From assembly GCF_964332355.1 (NCBI RefSeq), contig NZ_OZ201294.1:62001-126000 (forward strand): a stretch of 64,000 bases of DNA. Direction: 5' to 3'. This document shows positions 44,170-53,871 of the stretch, one piece after another. The notes beneath the pieces are model-generated. The model worked only from the letters and a program-made list of their open reading frames with translations, had not been told where the DNA came from and ran no database searches. The stretch's first letter is position 1, and the number at the start of each line of letters is the position of its first letter. Source of the DNA: Imbroritus primus (GTDB lineage Bacteria; Pseudomonadota; Gammaproteobacteria; Burkholderiales; Burkholderiaceae). Position numbers and translations under genes: made by a program.

Positions 44170-44194
44170 TGAATTAATTCATCAAATTATTTGA
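44170..44194. promoter_or_regulatory. Two adjoining palindromes upstream of azoR
   Basis: TGAATTAATTCA (12-base perfect palindrome) is followed directly by TCAAATTATTTGA (13-base, one central base). They lie 74-98 bases upstream of the azoR start in the otherwise GC-rich gap 44097-44385, which has no supported gene. A TATAGT possible -10 is at about 44126-44131. Confidence 0.55.
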
Positions 44195-44385
44195 CTATCT
44201 GTGCAGCCGCGGAGGCACGGCCGTGCGGACACTGGCGCTCGCGCCGTGCACGGTGGGTGGGATCGGACGTCTCACCGCATGCCCTTGGCAGCACCTTTAC
44301 CGCGAATACGCGGTGGCGACATCTCCGGCCCGATGCGTGGATATGAGACAAGTGAATTGCCAGGCGTACGCGTGCAGCGTGCACG

Positions 44386-45003
44386 CTACCGGTGACCGGA
44401 AGCCTCGTCCGCCCCGGCATCGCGATCCCATGACAGCTGCCCGTGGCTCGCCTCGGTCATGCGGTGCATGAAGTCGGCAACGTCCCCCTCGGGTAGCGCG
44501 AATTCGAACTCAACCACGCCACCATGGGCAACACGCAACAGTTCAGCGCCCGCCGCTTCGAGGCTGCGACGCAAGACGCCTTCGAACGCGTATGGCACGC
44601 TGCAACCCACCGTACGCTTGCGCACCAGGAGCACTTTGTCGGCCTCCAGCAGCGCCTGTGCAACGGTATCGGTATAGGCGCGCACCAGGCCGCCCGCGCC
44701 CAGCTTCACGCCGCCGAAGTAGCGCACCACCGTCGCGAGCACGCCTTCGAGATCATGATGGCGCAGCACATCGAGCATTGGCCTACCCGCCGTTCCGCTC
44801 GGCTCGCCATCGTCGACTGCCGCCGATTCACCGCCTGCCATCAAGGCCCAGCACACATGCGCCGCGCCAGGGTGGGCCGCGCGCAAGGCGCTCACACGCT
44901 GCAAGGCAGCCACACGACCAGCCACCGGTTCGACACAGCCGATGAACCGGCTCTTGCGGATCTGCAGATCGCTATGCGCAGGCGCGGCAAGGGTCAGAGG
45001 CAT
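44386..45003 (-). CDS. YigZ/IMPACT family protein
   Basis: 205 residues. The UPF0029/IMPACT N-terminal domain is clear (KSRFIGCVEPV, DDGEPSGTAGRPMLDVL, TVVRYFGGVKLGAGGLVRAY). A C-terminal ferredoxin-like domain follows. Proteins of this family may bind RNA or ribosomes; the precise role in bacteria is not settled. It is 15 bases from the next leftward gene. Confidence 0.9.
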   Translation of the reverse strand: MPLTLAAPAHSDLQIRKSRFIGCVEPVAGRVAALQRVSALRAAHPGAAHVCWALMAGGESAAVDDGEPSGTAGRPMLDVLRHHDLEGVLATVVRYFGGVKLGAGGLVRAYTDTVAQALLEADKVLLVRKRTVGCSVPYAFEGVLRRSLEAAGAELLRVAHGGVVEFEFALPEGDVADFMHRMTEASHGQLSWDRDAGADEASGHR

Positions 45004-45018
45004 GCCGTCGCTTGCCGC

Positions 45019-45579
45019 TTATCGTGCAGAGCAGAAACGCGACGCCAGCTGGGCCAGGGCGCCATTCTCCGTGACGGGCCGCGCCTTGCCACCCGGGTAG
45101 CGGAACGTCATCAGCGGCTTGCCGGCCGCATAGCGCTTGCCGAACAGCGACTGCTCGAAGACGGCATAGGTTGACGACAGGCAGTCGAACACCACGCGCT
45201 TGAGCGACGAACGGATGGTCTCGCCGTGCGCGGTGCGTATCACGCCATCGTCACCGGCCGCCGATGGCAGATTGCGCATCAGGACCAGTCCCAGCTTGGT
45301 GCCATCGTGGACGACCGACTGGCGATCGAGATAGAGCACACGCCCGGTCGGACCCATCCACGACATCCAACGTTCAGGGTTGGGATTACCCGTGGCAGCC
45401 GGCGCCACCAGTTCGCACCCTGACTGCGCACGCCCCAGGAACGCCACGCCGCCATCTGGCGTGTGGCACAGAGACAATGCAGAACGCGGCGTCGCGGCGG
45501 TATCGGCCGCCATTGCGGGGCTGGCAAGCCCTCCTGCCGACAAGACAACACAGCAAACAACACGACGGACAGAGAACAT
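45019..45579 (-). CDS. Secreted surface-adhesin-E-like protein
   Basis: 186 residues from ATG 45579. Signal peptide VVCCVVLSAGGLASPAMA. The mature part has VLYLDRQSVVHDGTKLGLVL, a central SSLKRVVFDCLSSTYAVFEQ and a C-terminal Cys, a pattern seen in the surface-adhesin protein E family: a small beta domain with a strand-Asp-Cys block and short Tyr/Phe repeats. No lipobox. Similarity is modest. Confidence 0.65.
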   Translation of the reverse strand: MFSVRRVVCCVVLSAGGLASPAMAADTAATPRSALSLCHTPDGGVAFLGRAQSGCELVAPAATGNPNPERWMSWMGPTGRVLYLDRQSVVHDGTKLGLVLMRNLPSAAGDDGVIRTAHGETIRSSLKRVVFDCLSSTYAVFEQSLFGKRYAAGKPLMTFRYPGGKARPVTENGALAQLASRFCSAR

Positions 45580-45754
45580 GGCGGGACTCCGGCAACATGG
45601 CAATATGGGACGATGACGGCACGCTGAGGCCATCGCATGAACGCCATTTTAACGGCAAGCGCAAATCACACCTGCATCCGGCCCCGGCAATGCGCATGAA
45701 TTGGGTGCACAATACCGCCTTCGCCGCTCGAGTCTGCCTCCCGTTCACCGCTTC

Positions 45755-46507
45755 ATGACTGTCGTTTCCTTTATCGCCGATGTTGTGCTGGGCGCGGCCC
45801 TTGGCGTGATGGGCGGTCTCTTTGGCATCGGTGGCGGCGTGATCGCCATCCCGGTCCTGGGCCTGGTGTTCGGCATGAATCAACCCCTGGCGCAGGGTAC
45901 GGCACTGGTCATGGTCGCGCCCAACGTGATCGTCGGTTTCTGGCAGTATCACCGGCGCAACCACCTGGACATGCGCATGGTCGCGCTCCTCTGCCTGTCA
46001 GCCATCCTGTTCACGTATCTGGGCGCCCGCATGGCCACGGTGGTCGATGCCGATGCGCTGCGCACCGCCTTTGCCTTTTTCCTGATCGCGCTTACCGCTT
46101 TCTTCGCGTGGCGGTTGCTGCGCGGCCGCGCCACGCGGGCGCGAGTCGTTCTGGCAAGGCCCTGGGCCATCGTGGTCGGCATGCTTGGCGGCCTGACCTC
46201 CGGCCTTTTCGGTGTCGGCGGGGGCGTCATTGCCGCGCCAGCACTGACCGGCCTGTTCGGTGTGACACAAGCCGCCGCACAGGGTTTTTCGCTTGCCCTG
46301 GTGTCACCGGGAGCCCTCGTGGCATTGGGAACCTATGCCGCAGCCGACCTGGTCGACTGGCATACCGGTATTCCGCTGGCGCTGGGCGGCATACTCAGCA
46401 TTCCGTGGGGTGTCGCGCTCGCCCATCGCCTGCCGGAGCGCAAACTGCGATTGCTGTTCTGCGGGCTGCTGCTCACCACGGCGCTGCTCATGCTGCAATC
46501 CCGCTGA
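45755..46507 (+). CDS. TauE/SafE family membrane exporter
   Basis: 250 residues from ATG 45755. Eight membrane segments in two similar halves, each opening with a Gly-rich block (GVMGGLFGIGGGVIAIPVLG, GLTSGLFGVGGGVIAAPALT), the mark of this family of sulfite/organosulfonate and other anion exporters. Substrate not predictable. Confidence 0.88.
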   Translation: MTVVSFIADVVLGAALGVMGGLFGIGGGVIAIPVLGLVFGMNQPLAQGTALVMVAPNVIVGFWQYHRRNHLDMRMVALLCLSAILFTYLGARMATVVDADALRTAFAFFLIALTAFFAWRLLRGRATRARVVLARPWAIVVGMLGGLTSGLFGVGGGVIAAPALTGLFGVTQAAAQGFSLALVSPGALVALGTYAAADLVDWHTGIPLALGGILSIPWGVALAHRLPERKLRLLFCGLLLTTALLMLQSR

Positions 46508-46539
46508 CAGGTTATCCGCACAGCGGGACTGGATATTGC

Positions 46540-46565
46540 TTGCCGAACCTGCAGGCAACGTTTTA
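46540..46565 (+). terminator. Probable terminator after the TauE/SafE gene
   Basis: TTGCC, 9-base loop, GGCAA then CGTTTT, 33 bases after the stop codon. Short stem, so moderate support. Confidence 0.5.
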
Positions 46566-46629
46566 AAGTCTTTGCAGCGGTCACGCGCTGCATCCTAAAC
46601 AACAAATAACGAAAACCAGGAAGGTCACT

Positions 46630-47199
46630 ATGTTCGCCCAACGTCCCGCCCAGTTGCGCCACTGGCTCGCCGCCGCCGTGCTCGGCGCTACAGCCACCGC
46701 CGCGCAGGCGGATCCATTCGTCCCCGTACCGGCCGTACAGGTCCTGGTCGGCCGCGATGCCGGCAAGGATATCGACAAGACGGAACTAAACCTGATCTGG
46801 GATACCGGCTGGAAATGGGGCAACCCGCAAGGCTGGCAACTGAATCTCGATGTGGAGCTGGCGCTGGCGCACTGGAATGCCAAGAGCGGCACCAATCGCC
46901 GCAACCTCTTCGAGGCCGGTGTTTCACCGATGTTCCGACTGGAGTATCGCGGTTGGAGCGTAGTGCCCTACCTTGAGGCCGGTATCGGCGTACGCGGTCT
47001 CTCGCACACCAGTGTGTCGGACGAGCATCGCTTCAGCACCGCCTTCCAGTTTGCCGACACGATCGGGGTCGGCGTTTCCATGGGCGACCGGCAGCAGTTC
47101 GCGCTCGGCTATCGCTTCCAGCACATCTCCAACGCCAACATCAAGCGGCCGAATCCCGGCGTCGACTTCAGCCAGGTGTACCTGCGCTACCGTTTCTGA
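46630..47199 (+). CDS. PagL family lipid A 3-O-deacylase
   Basis: 189 residues with a signal peptide ending TATAAQA and a beta-barrel-like mature part ending in aromatic YLRYRF, as for outer-membrane proteins. The active-site block is YRFQHISNANIKRPNPG, giving His165 and Ser167; Asp179 sits where the third catalytic residue (Glu in the Pseudomonas protein) is expected. It removes the 3-O acyl chain of lipid A, altering endotoxicity. Confidence 0.9.
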   Translation: MFAQRPAQLRHWLAAAVLGATATAAQADPFVPVPAVQVLVGRDAGKDIDKTELNLIWDTGWKWGNPQGWQLNLDVELALAHWNAKSGTNRRNLFEAGVSPMFRLEYRGWSVVPYLEAGIGVRGLSHTSVSDEHRFSTAFQFADTIGVGVSMGDRQQFALGYRFQHISNANIKRPNPGVDFSQVYLRYRF

Positions 47200-47230
47200 A
47201 TATGTCAGTACGCGGGAACGACAGGCGGCG

Positions 47231-48529
47231 TCATTCCGCCTGTTGCAACATCGCGAAGGCATCATAGGTCGCGCAGCAACCCTTGCCCTTGCGCTTGGCC
47301 GCATACATGGCGATGTCCGCACAGCGGAGTAGCGACTGCGCATCGGTGGCATGATTTGGAAACAGTGCAATCCCGGCACTCGCCTCGAGCCGCACGCTAC
47401 CGCTACCGATCACGATCGGCTGTGCCAGCTCGTCAAGCAAACGGTCCACCGTCTGCTCGACCGCCACGCGGGACTCGCAGCGTGTCAGTACCAGCACGAA
47501 TTCATCGCCACCCACGCGCGCCACGGTATCGTGTCCGCGCATGGAAATCCGCAGCCGCTTGGCGGCGACCTGCAGCACCACATCGCCAACGCCATGGCCA
47601 TGGCTGTCGTTGATGCTCTTGAAATTGTCGAGATCAATGAAGACAACCGCCACCGTCTCGCGTGAACGACGCGCGGCGTTCAGCGCAACGAACAGCCGGT
47701 CCTGCAGCAGACGCTGGTTGGGCAAGTCTGTCAGCACATCGTGGAGGGACAGATGCCGCGCCTGCTCCTGTTCGCGCCGACGGGCAGTGATATCGAGATG
47801 CGTGCCAGCCGCGCGCGTCGCCTCGCCTGTCGCGCTACGCGCCACGACGCGGCCCCGGCCCAATACCCAGCGCCAGTCGCCTGCGCGGGTCCGCATGCGA
47901 TACTCGGCTTCGAAACGGTCGGTTTCGCCGCGCACATGTGCCTCGAACGCCTTGGAGACACGCCCGATATCGCCAGGATGGACAAGATCACGCCACGCCC
48001 CCAGCTTGGCCGGCAGCTCATCCGGCTCGTAACCGAGCATGGTGTACCACTGGCGGTTGAGCACCATCGCTCCCGTCCGCAGGTCGCAGTCCCACGCACC
48101 CAGGCCCGCGCTTTCCAGCACGAGCGTCAGGCGCTGCTCGGCCTGACGCAACGTCAGTAATTCTTCATGACGGGCACTGATATCCTGGAATTGCAGGATG
48201 CGCGCGGCTGGCGCATCATTGGCATCCAGCAGGACGCAGGTTACTTGCACCCAGACCGGGTGACCGAGGCGATGACGCCAGCAGGTAACAAGGGAAACAC
48301 CGGGCAACAGGCCGGCCATGGAGGGGTCGGGAGGCGCATCCTGGTGGTGGTCGTCGTCCGGGCATGCCAGACAACGCAGGGACAGGCCGACGAGTTCGGA
48401 TTCATCGTAGCCGAGCATCGCGCAACCAGCCGGATTGACGAAACACAAGGTACCGTCGAGCGCCAGCCCGGCAATGCCTGCGGGCAACTGCCGATATATC
48501 GCTTCATACCAGGACTGCTTTTGCTTCAT
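47231..48529 (-). CDS. Diguanylate cyclase with two PAS domains
   Basis: 432 residues from ATG 48529. Two PAS domains (about residues 8-115 and 128-250: YEAIYRQLPAGIAGLALDGT and LTLVLESAGLGAWDCDLRTG) precede a GGDEF domain with GGDEF intact at 340-344 and the inhibitory site RGHD five residues before it. It should make cyclic di-GMP, controlled by product and by an unknown PAS ligand. No membrane segments, so cytosolic. Confidence 0.92.
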   Translation of the reverse strand: MKQKQSWYEAIYRQLPAGIAGLALDGTLCFVNPAGCAMLGYDESELVGLSLRCLACPDDDHHQDAPPDPSMAGLLPGVSLVTCWRHRLGHPVWVQVTCVLLDANDAPAARILQFQDISARHEELLTLRQAEQRLTLVLESAGLGAWDCDLRTGAMVLNRQWYTMLGYEPDELPAKLGAWRDLVHPGDIGRVSKAFEAHVRGETDRFEAEYRMRTRAGDWRWVLGRGRVVARSATGEATRAAGTHLDITARRREQEQARHLSLHDVLTDLPNQRLLQDRLFVALNAARRSRETVAVVFIDLDNFKSINDSHGHGVGDVVLQVAAKRLRISMRGHDTVARVGGDEFVLVLTRCESRVAVEQTVDRLLDELAQPIVIGSGSVRLEASAGIALFPNHATDAQSLLRCADIAMYAAKRKGKGCCATYDAFAMLQQAE

Positions 48530-48668
48530 GCGACCCGCCAGCCCGAATCCCGCGCGGTTACCCGCGCCCCCAAGGTGCCGTGACCTTAGCGCCAAACTAT
48601 GACGCTGGCACAGTCAATATGCCGTATCTATTTCCTAAATCGATACAAAGATGATCTAAGAAAATTTA

Positions 48669-48686
48669 ATCTCTTAATTAAGAGAT
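48669..48686 (-). terminator. 18-base palindrome and A/T tract after the porin-like gene
   Basis: ATCTCTTAATTAAGAGAT is a perfect palindrome; on the minus strand TTAAATTTTC follows it. It lies 39 bases beyond the stop of the leftward porin-like gene, so a terminator is likely. The gap 48596-48725 is conspicuously AT-rich. Confidence 0.6.
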
Positions 48687-48725
48687 ATTTAATGTACCGA
48701 TCATACCACCGTACTGGGAAATTTC

Positions 48726-49985
48726 TTACCACTGACGCTGCAATCGCACACCAAATGACGTACCCGGGCCCATCACCATAGCGTCGCCAGACAAGGCGGA
48801 AAAATTGATGGGATTAAGCGGATCGGACAAGCGGCTGTAGCTGTAGTATGCGTGAATCGAACCGTCGCCCTGCGTCTTCCCGAAGGTCCAGCTCGGCGCA
48901 ACGGTGAAGGTGGTGCGATTGGCCGAGGCCGCTTCTGCTGCCAGCCGGTCGTGCGCCACCTGCAGGGCCACCTGGAACACTCGATCCAGTGCAAACACCG
49001 GACGTGCACTGAGCGATACCCAGCGCGCCTCGCCATCATTGGAGCGGTCGACCTGCATGGCAGCGCCGAGCGTGCCTGACAAACCCGCCGGAAATTTCCA
49101 GTCAAGCGTATCGGCAACCCGCCAACGTTCCAGCGATGTCGCATCCTGCCAATCCTGCAGCGGTCCAGGCAGGCCGCCGCCACCCCGCTGGATGGCCAGG
49201 CGATTGGTCGCGGCCAGCACGTCTTCCTGGCGGTGCATGGCCGACAGCCACCAGCCACGCGGAGTCGGTTCGGCCAATCCGTCTTCCAGCACTCCGCCAA
49301 TCCGCGTCATGCCGAGTTGCAGCGTCCCGCCGGTATTGGCAGGAATATCGACGATGCGGAAATGATGGTAGGCCGGCACGATACCCAGCGTGGTATTGGC
49401 CGCTTCCGCATAGGTGTAGTTAAAGCGCAGCGGACCGAACAGGTGCATGCGCTCCAGGCCGGCGCTCATGGCCGGAATGCCGCCCGGTTGCTCGCCCGTG
49501 CTGGGCATGTGCGCCACCGCCGGACGACGGCCAGCCCACAGCGTGCCGCCATTGAACAGGTCCAGGCCCGAGACCTCGCCGTATAGCTGCGGCAGGGCCA
49601 CGGCCGGATCCACCGGCACTGCTGCGCCGTCGTGGGCAGCAGCGGGCGCATGTCCCTCCACCACCACGCGCACGGTCACGCCATCGTCGAGCTCCACCAG
49701 ACGCCGCTCCATGCGGGCCGAGCCTGACGCCGGCGCATTCGCACATCCGCCGGGCCGCGCGCATAGTCCGTATACCGAATGGATCCGCTGCGTGCGCGCC
49801 GAGCGTGCAATGGCCTGGGCAATCGCGCTATCGGGCTCCGGCACATGCCAATCCGCTTCCGCCTCCGGCACCTCGATGCCGGACAGCGCGCATCCCCCGG
49901 TCACCGAGATGGCACCGAGACAGAACGAGACAATCCACGGGAAGGCAACACGCTGGCGGAATCCGCCTTTGACGACCACAGACAT
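48726..49985 (-). CDS. LamB-like outer-membrane lipoprotein (carbohydrate porin type)
   Basis: 419 residues from ATG 49985. Signal with lipobox-like SVTGGC at about residue 33, so probably lipid-anchored. The mature half looks beta-barrel: alternating hydrophobic strands, aromatic girdles (WGLQ-like), FNYTYAEAANTTLGIVPAYH, FTVAPSWTFGKTQGDGSIHA and a final RLQRQW. This is similar to maltoporin C-terminal strands, where WSFGK-type strands recur. Maltoporins are not normally lipoproteins. Substrate unknown; no sugar genes are adjacent. Confidence 0.6.
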   Translation of the reverse strand: MSVVVKGGFRQRVAFPWIVSFCLGAISVTGGCALSGIEVPEAEADWHVPEPDSAIAQAIARSARTQRIHSVYGLCARPGGCANAPASGSARMERRLVELDDGVTVRVVVEGHAPAAAHDGAAVPVDPAVALPQLYGEVSGLDLFNGGTLWAGRRPAVAHMPSTGEQPGGIPAMSAGLERMHLFGPLRFNYTYAEAANTTLGIVPAYHHFRIVDIPANTGGTLQLGMTRIGGVLEDGLAEPTPRGWWLSAMHRQEDVLAATNRLAIQRGGGGLPGPLQDWQDATSLERWRVADTLDWKFPAGLSGTLGAAMQVDRSNDGEARWVSLSARPVFALDRVFQVALQVAHDRLAAEAASANRTTFTVAPSWTFGKTQGDGSIHAYYSYSRLSDPLNPINFSALSGDAMVMGPGTSFGVRLQRQW

Positions 49986-50103
49986 GCAACATGCACCACT
50001 GACGACCAGCAACAGTCCGTCAGTATCGACATCCACCCATGACAGTGCAATCGCCGTTACAAATTCACGCTGGCGCCATACGGGCGGGCACAGCTAGCTG
50101 TGC

Positions 50104-51015
50104 TTACAGGCGCGCCGACGGTGACTGATCGAGCAGCGCCCGGAACGCGGTCGCGGCCGGTGACAGCGGGCGGTCCTTCAACTGCAGCACGAACAGCGGT
50201 CGTGACACGCTCTCGTCCTTGCGATAGGGCACACGCATGACGCGCTTGAGCGCGATCAGATCGGCCACCATCATCGCCGGCAGCAGCGCAATTCCTGCGC
50301 CCTCCGCCACCACACGCGCAATGGCCGCATTGCTGCCGATCTCCACCGTATGGCGCGGCGTCACGCCATGCTCCCGAAGAAACCGGTCCGCCACCTCGCG
50401 CGTTCCCGAGCCCGGCTCGCGCAACAACCACACATTGGCGCTCAGATCGGCGGGAGCCACGCGCCGGCGCGCCACGAGCTCCGATCCGGCCGCGGCTACC
50501 AGCAGCAAGGCATCGTCATGCCAATGTGTCGACGCAATGCGCGGATCCTCGACCGAGCCTTCCACCACGGCGAGATCGAGATGGCAGTCGAGCAAGGCCT
50601 GACTGATGGTATGTGTGTTGCCGATCCGGAGATCAGGCGGCACCTCCGGAAAGCGGCGCATGAAAGCCGACAGGTAACGCGGCAACCAGAAACCGCCGAC
50701 CGTCGTACTCGCGCCGATGGTCAGCGAACCACGCTGCAATCCAACGCGGGCCCGCACGTCTTCGAGCGCCACGCGCTCCAGCGCAAAGATGCTGCGTGCA
50801 TGCTCGTGCAGCGCACGGCCCGCCTCGGTGAGGTGCACGCCACGCACCGGCCGCGCGCCGCGTTCGATGAGCGCAAGATCGAGTTGCCGCTCGAGTTCCC
50901 GTACCGCCTTGGATACCGCGGGCTGGCTGATGAACAGCGTCTCGGCGGCCTTGGAGAAGCTTTGGGTGTCGACCACCGTATAAAAGATGCGCAGCAGGTG
51001 CAGATTGAGAGCCAT
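50104..51015 (-). CDS. LysR family transcriptional regulator
   Basis: 303 residues. N-terminal winged helix (LHLLRIFYTVVDTQSFSKAA, LFISQPAVSKAVRELERQLD) and a periplasmic-binding-protein-like effector domain. It is divergent from the YeiH-type transporter gene across about 95 bases, the classic arrangement of a LysR regulator and its target (YeiE/YeiH in enterobacteria). Confidence 0.93.
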   Translation of the reverse strand: MALNLHLLRIFYTVVDTQSFSKAAETLFISQPAVSKAVRELERQLDLALIERGARPVRGVHLTEAGRALHEHARSIFALERVALEDVRARVGLQRGSLTIGASTTVGGFWLPRYLSAFMRRFPEVPPDLRIGNTHTISQALLDCHLDLAVVEGSVEDPRIASTHWHDDALLLVAAAGSELVARRRVAPADLSANVWLLREPGSGTREVADRFLREHGVTPRHTVEIGSNAAIARVVAEGAGIALLPAMMVADLIALKRVMRVPYRKDESVSRPLFVLQLKDRPLSPAATAFRALLDQSPSARL

Positions 51016-51110
51016 AACCTGAACTCATGGAAATGGTAAAAAGATGTATTGGATATATAGCACGGCCCTTCCTAGACTGGCAGCAATTCCACTCTCTTTT
51101 GCTGCCGTCC

Positions 51111-52196
51111 ATGTCTTCCGCCCAGAGTTCCTCGTTCGACCCGTCACATCAATCGCCCTACCGCATCTGGCTCGATGGTGCATGGTGGCGCGGGCTTGCG
51201 CTCACGGGTGCGCTGGCTGCCACCGCACTGTGGCTGGCCGGCACCGCCTGGGTCAAGGCGACCGGCCTGAGCGGGCTTACGCTGGCCATCCTGTTTGGCC
51301 TGCTCGCCGGCAACACCATCTTTCCGCACATGGCCAGCCAGACTGGCGCAGGTGTGGATTTCAGCAAGAACCGCCTGCTGCGCGCCGGCATCGTGCTCTA
51401 TGGCTTTCGGGTAACGTTCCAGCAGATCGGCGACGTGGGATTGGCCGGATTGCTGATCGATGTCCTGATGATCGCCGGTACCTTCACGCTGGCCCTGCAG
51501 CTCGGCACGCGCGTGTTCGGCCTGGATCGCCAGACAGCTACGCTGATCGGGGCTGGCAGTGCCATTTGTGGCGCAGCCGCGGTCATGGGGACCGCACCGG
51601 TGATCAAGGCCCCGGCCCACAAGGTGGCCGTAGCCGTGGCGACCGTCGTAGTCTTCGGCACGCTCGCCATGTTCCTGTATCCGGTGCTGCAGACACTGCT
51701 GCAATTGCCCGAGCACGTCTATGGGGTGTATGCCGGCTCTACCATCCATGAAGTTGCGCAGGTTGTGGTCGCGGGCAAGGCAATCGGTGAACACGCGACC
51801 TCGAGCGCGGTGATCGAAAAGATGCTGCGCGTCATGATGCTGGCGCCCTTTCTTCTGCTGCTGGTCCGCGTACCCGGCATGCGCGATCCGCAGCGCGCCG
51901 CCGGAAGCGTGACGATTCCGTGGTTTGCCGTACTGTTCATCGTGGCGTGCGGCGTGCATTCGACAGGACGGATTCCTGCCCCAGCGGTCGATCTTCTGGT
52001 GCAGCTCGACAACATCCTGCTCGCCATGGCCATGGCCGCGCTCGGACTGCGCACGCAGGTCAGCGCAATCCGCGCCGCCGGCGTCCGGCCGCTCCTGCTG
52101 GCTGCCTGCCTGTTTGCCTTTCTTGTGATCGGCGGCCTCGGCATCAACCTTGGCGTGCACTGGCTGTTTGGCGCTACAGCAGTTCCTCTGGCGTAA
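51111..52196 (+). CDS. YeiH family putative sulfate exporter
   Basis: 361 residues from ATG 51111 (upstream in-frame sequence overlaps the promoter region). Ten or more membrane helices with family blocks GLLAGNTIFPHM, FSKNRLLRAGIVLYGFRVTF, GSAICGAAAVMGTAPVIKAP and STIHEVAQVVVAGKAIG. The UPF0324 family has been linked to sulfate/sulfite or anion export. Its last 23 bases overlap the end of the convergent phospholipase D gene. Confidence 0.88.
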   Translation: MSSAQSSSFDPSHQSPYRIWLDGAWWRGLALTGALAATALWLAGTAWVKATGLSGLTLAILFGLLAGNTIFPHMASQTGAGVDFSKNRLLRAGIVLYGFRVTFQQIGDVGLAGLLIDVLMIAGTFTLALQLGTRVFGLDRQTATLIGAGSAICGAAAVMGTAPVIKAPAHKVAVAVATVVVFGTLAMFLYPVLQTLLQLPEHVYGVYAGSTIHEVAQVVVAGKAIGEHATSSAVIEKMLRVMMLAPFLLLLVRVPGMRDPQRAAGSVTIPWFAVLFIVACGVHSTGRIPAPAVDLLVQLDNILLAMAMAALGLRTQVSAIRAAGVRPLLLAACLFAFLVIGGLGINLGVHWLFGATAVPLA

Positions 52197-53871
52197 TCGG
52201 CCCAAGCAGTCGAATCGACCAGCGCTTCCAGAAGGAGGTTTCCGGCTCGGTGGTATGCACCACTTCCTTGCCGTCGACCTCCTCGACCCAGCGCAATCCA
52301 CCGTGTTCATCCAACTCAACCCGGTAGCTGTGCTCGTAGGCCGACTCTTCGAACAGCTTGACGACGCCTTGCGCCAGCACCCGGTTGGGAATGAACAGGC
52401 CTGTCTCGGTATTTTGTGTCACCGAACGCGGATCAAGATTCATCGAGCCGGTAAACAACGTATTGCCATCGACCACCACCGCCTTCACATGCAGGCTGGC
52501 CTGCGATGACTTGAACAAGCCACGCCGCCGCGATGCGCGTGGATCCGTGCTTGCCTGGTTCGCTTTGAGCTCATACAGCTCGACCTTGCTTTCAAGCATC
52601 GGCTTGCGATATTTCGCATAGCCGACATGCACGATCGGCGAATCGGTAGCCGCCAGCGAATTGGTCAGGATGCGCATGCGCACGCCGCGCTCGACCAGCT
52701 GGCGGATCAGCGCCACGCCCCGCTCACCGGGCACGAAATACGGCGAGATCAGGATGACCTCCTCGCGGGCGCCGCGTACCATCCGCGCCAGTTCATCGCC
52801 CATCGTCTGCGAGCTGTCACGCGGGTGATCCGGATCGATTTTTGAGGGATCGTCTACCCGCACCACTGCCGGCGCCCACTCCAGCTGCAGCCGGCGCGCC
52901 TTGATCTGGCGCCCTAGTACATTGGCCTGCGCCTCGGGCCGCTCGGCTGGCGCCGCCTCGCGATCCGGCTGCGCAAAACTCGGCTTGTCCGCTGGTGAGG
53001 CCGACGCAGATACCGCGGCGGGACCTGACGCGGCGCCCGGCACGTCCGCCACCACAGCCTCGCCGCGCGGCCGATCCGGCGGGGCGGCGGACGCAGCCGA
53101 TGCCGGCGCCTCGCTGGCGATGGTTTCTACCGGAAAAGCGAAACGGCTGTTCCAGAAGGCATCGAAACCTGATGATAAGCGCTGGACCGCAGGGCCAGCC
53201 ACGATCACATCGAGGTCGACGAAGTTGGTATTATCGTCGCGCAGGAAATACTCCGCGCCAAGATTGCGGCCACCTGTCATGGCCAGCGCATTGTCTGCAA
53301 TGAATGCCTTGTTATGCATGCGCCGGTTGATGCGCCGCGCATCGGTGACCACGTTCAGGAAGCGCGTCAGCTTGGAAAAACGTCCTGCGGGAAACGGATT
53401 GAAGAGCCGCACCTCGATGTTTGGGTGACGTGCGAACTTCAGGAACGGAATGTCCTTGCCGTCGGTATTGAGATCGTCCACCAGTACCCGCACGCGTACA
53501 CCCCGCCGCGCTGCGCGCATAACATGGCTCATGATCTCGCGCACCGAATTGTCGTCGTTGATGATGTAGTACTGCAGATCGAGCGTGCGCTCGGCGCTAT
53601 CGGCCAGCGCGATCAGCGTCGCAAACGCTTCCTCGCCGGAGGTCACAAGGCGAAAGCCAGACTGCGAGCCATCGCGCATATTGGCTGGCACGCTGCTGCT
53701 CACCAGCCGCGCCAGGGACGTTCCGTTGTCCGCATGCAGTGCGACCGACGGCTTGCGCGGCACATGCTCGGGCAGGCTCGCGCAGCCCGTCAGGCTGAAC
53801 AGCACCATCCACAGGCACAGAAGCAGGCGGCGGTGACGAAGCGGCGACAACATGAGAAAGGTCAACTGCAT
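52174..53871 (-). CDS. Phospholipase D family lipoprotein, cardiolipin synthase C-like
   Basis: 565 residues from ATG 53871 (GAGG upstream). Lipoprotein signal with VLFSLTGC. Two HKD motifs are complete: HNKAFIADNALAMTGGRN and HVKAVVVDGNTLFTGSMN. Between them is an Ala/Pro-rich insertion of about 60 residues (about 250-315). PLD enzymes of this layout make or transfer phosphatidyl groups, as in ClsC. The lipid anchor puts it on the periplasmic side. The 3' end overlaps the YeiH gene by 23 bases. Confidence 0.88.
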   Translation of the reverse strand: MQLTFLMLSPLRHRRLLLCLWMVLFSLTGCASLPEHVPRKPSVALHADNGTSLARLVSSSVPANMRDGSQSGFRLVTSGEEAFATLIALADSAERTLDLQYYIINDDNSVREIMSHVMRAARRGVRVRVLVDDLNTDGKDIPFLKFARHPNIEVRLFNPFPAGRFSKLTRFLNVVTDARRINRRMHNKAFIADNALAMTGGRNLGAEYFLRDDNTNFVDLDVIVAGPAVQRLSSGFDAFWNSRFAFPVETIASEAPASAASAAPPDRPRGEAVVADVPGAASGPAAVSASASPADKPSFAQPDREAAPAERPEAQANVLGRQIKARRLQLEWAPAVVRVDDPSKIDPDHPRDSSQTMGDELARMVRGAREEVILISPYFVPGERGVALIRQLVERGVRMRILTNSLAATDSPIVHVGYAKYRKPMLESKVELYELKANQASTDPRASRRRGLFKSSQASLHVKAVVVDGNTLFTGSMNLDPRSVTQNTETGLFIPNRVLAQGVVKLFEESAYEHSYRVELDEHGGLRWVEEVDGKEVVHTTEPETSFWKRWSIRLLGPITPEELL

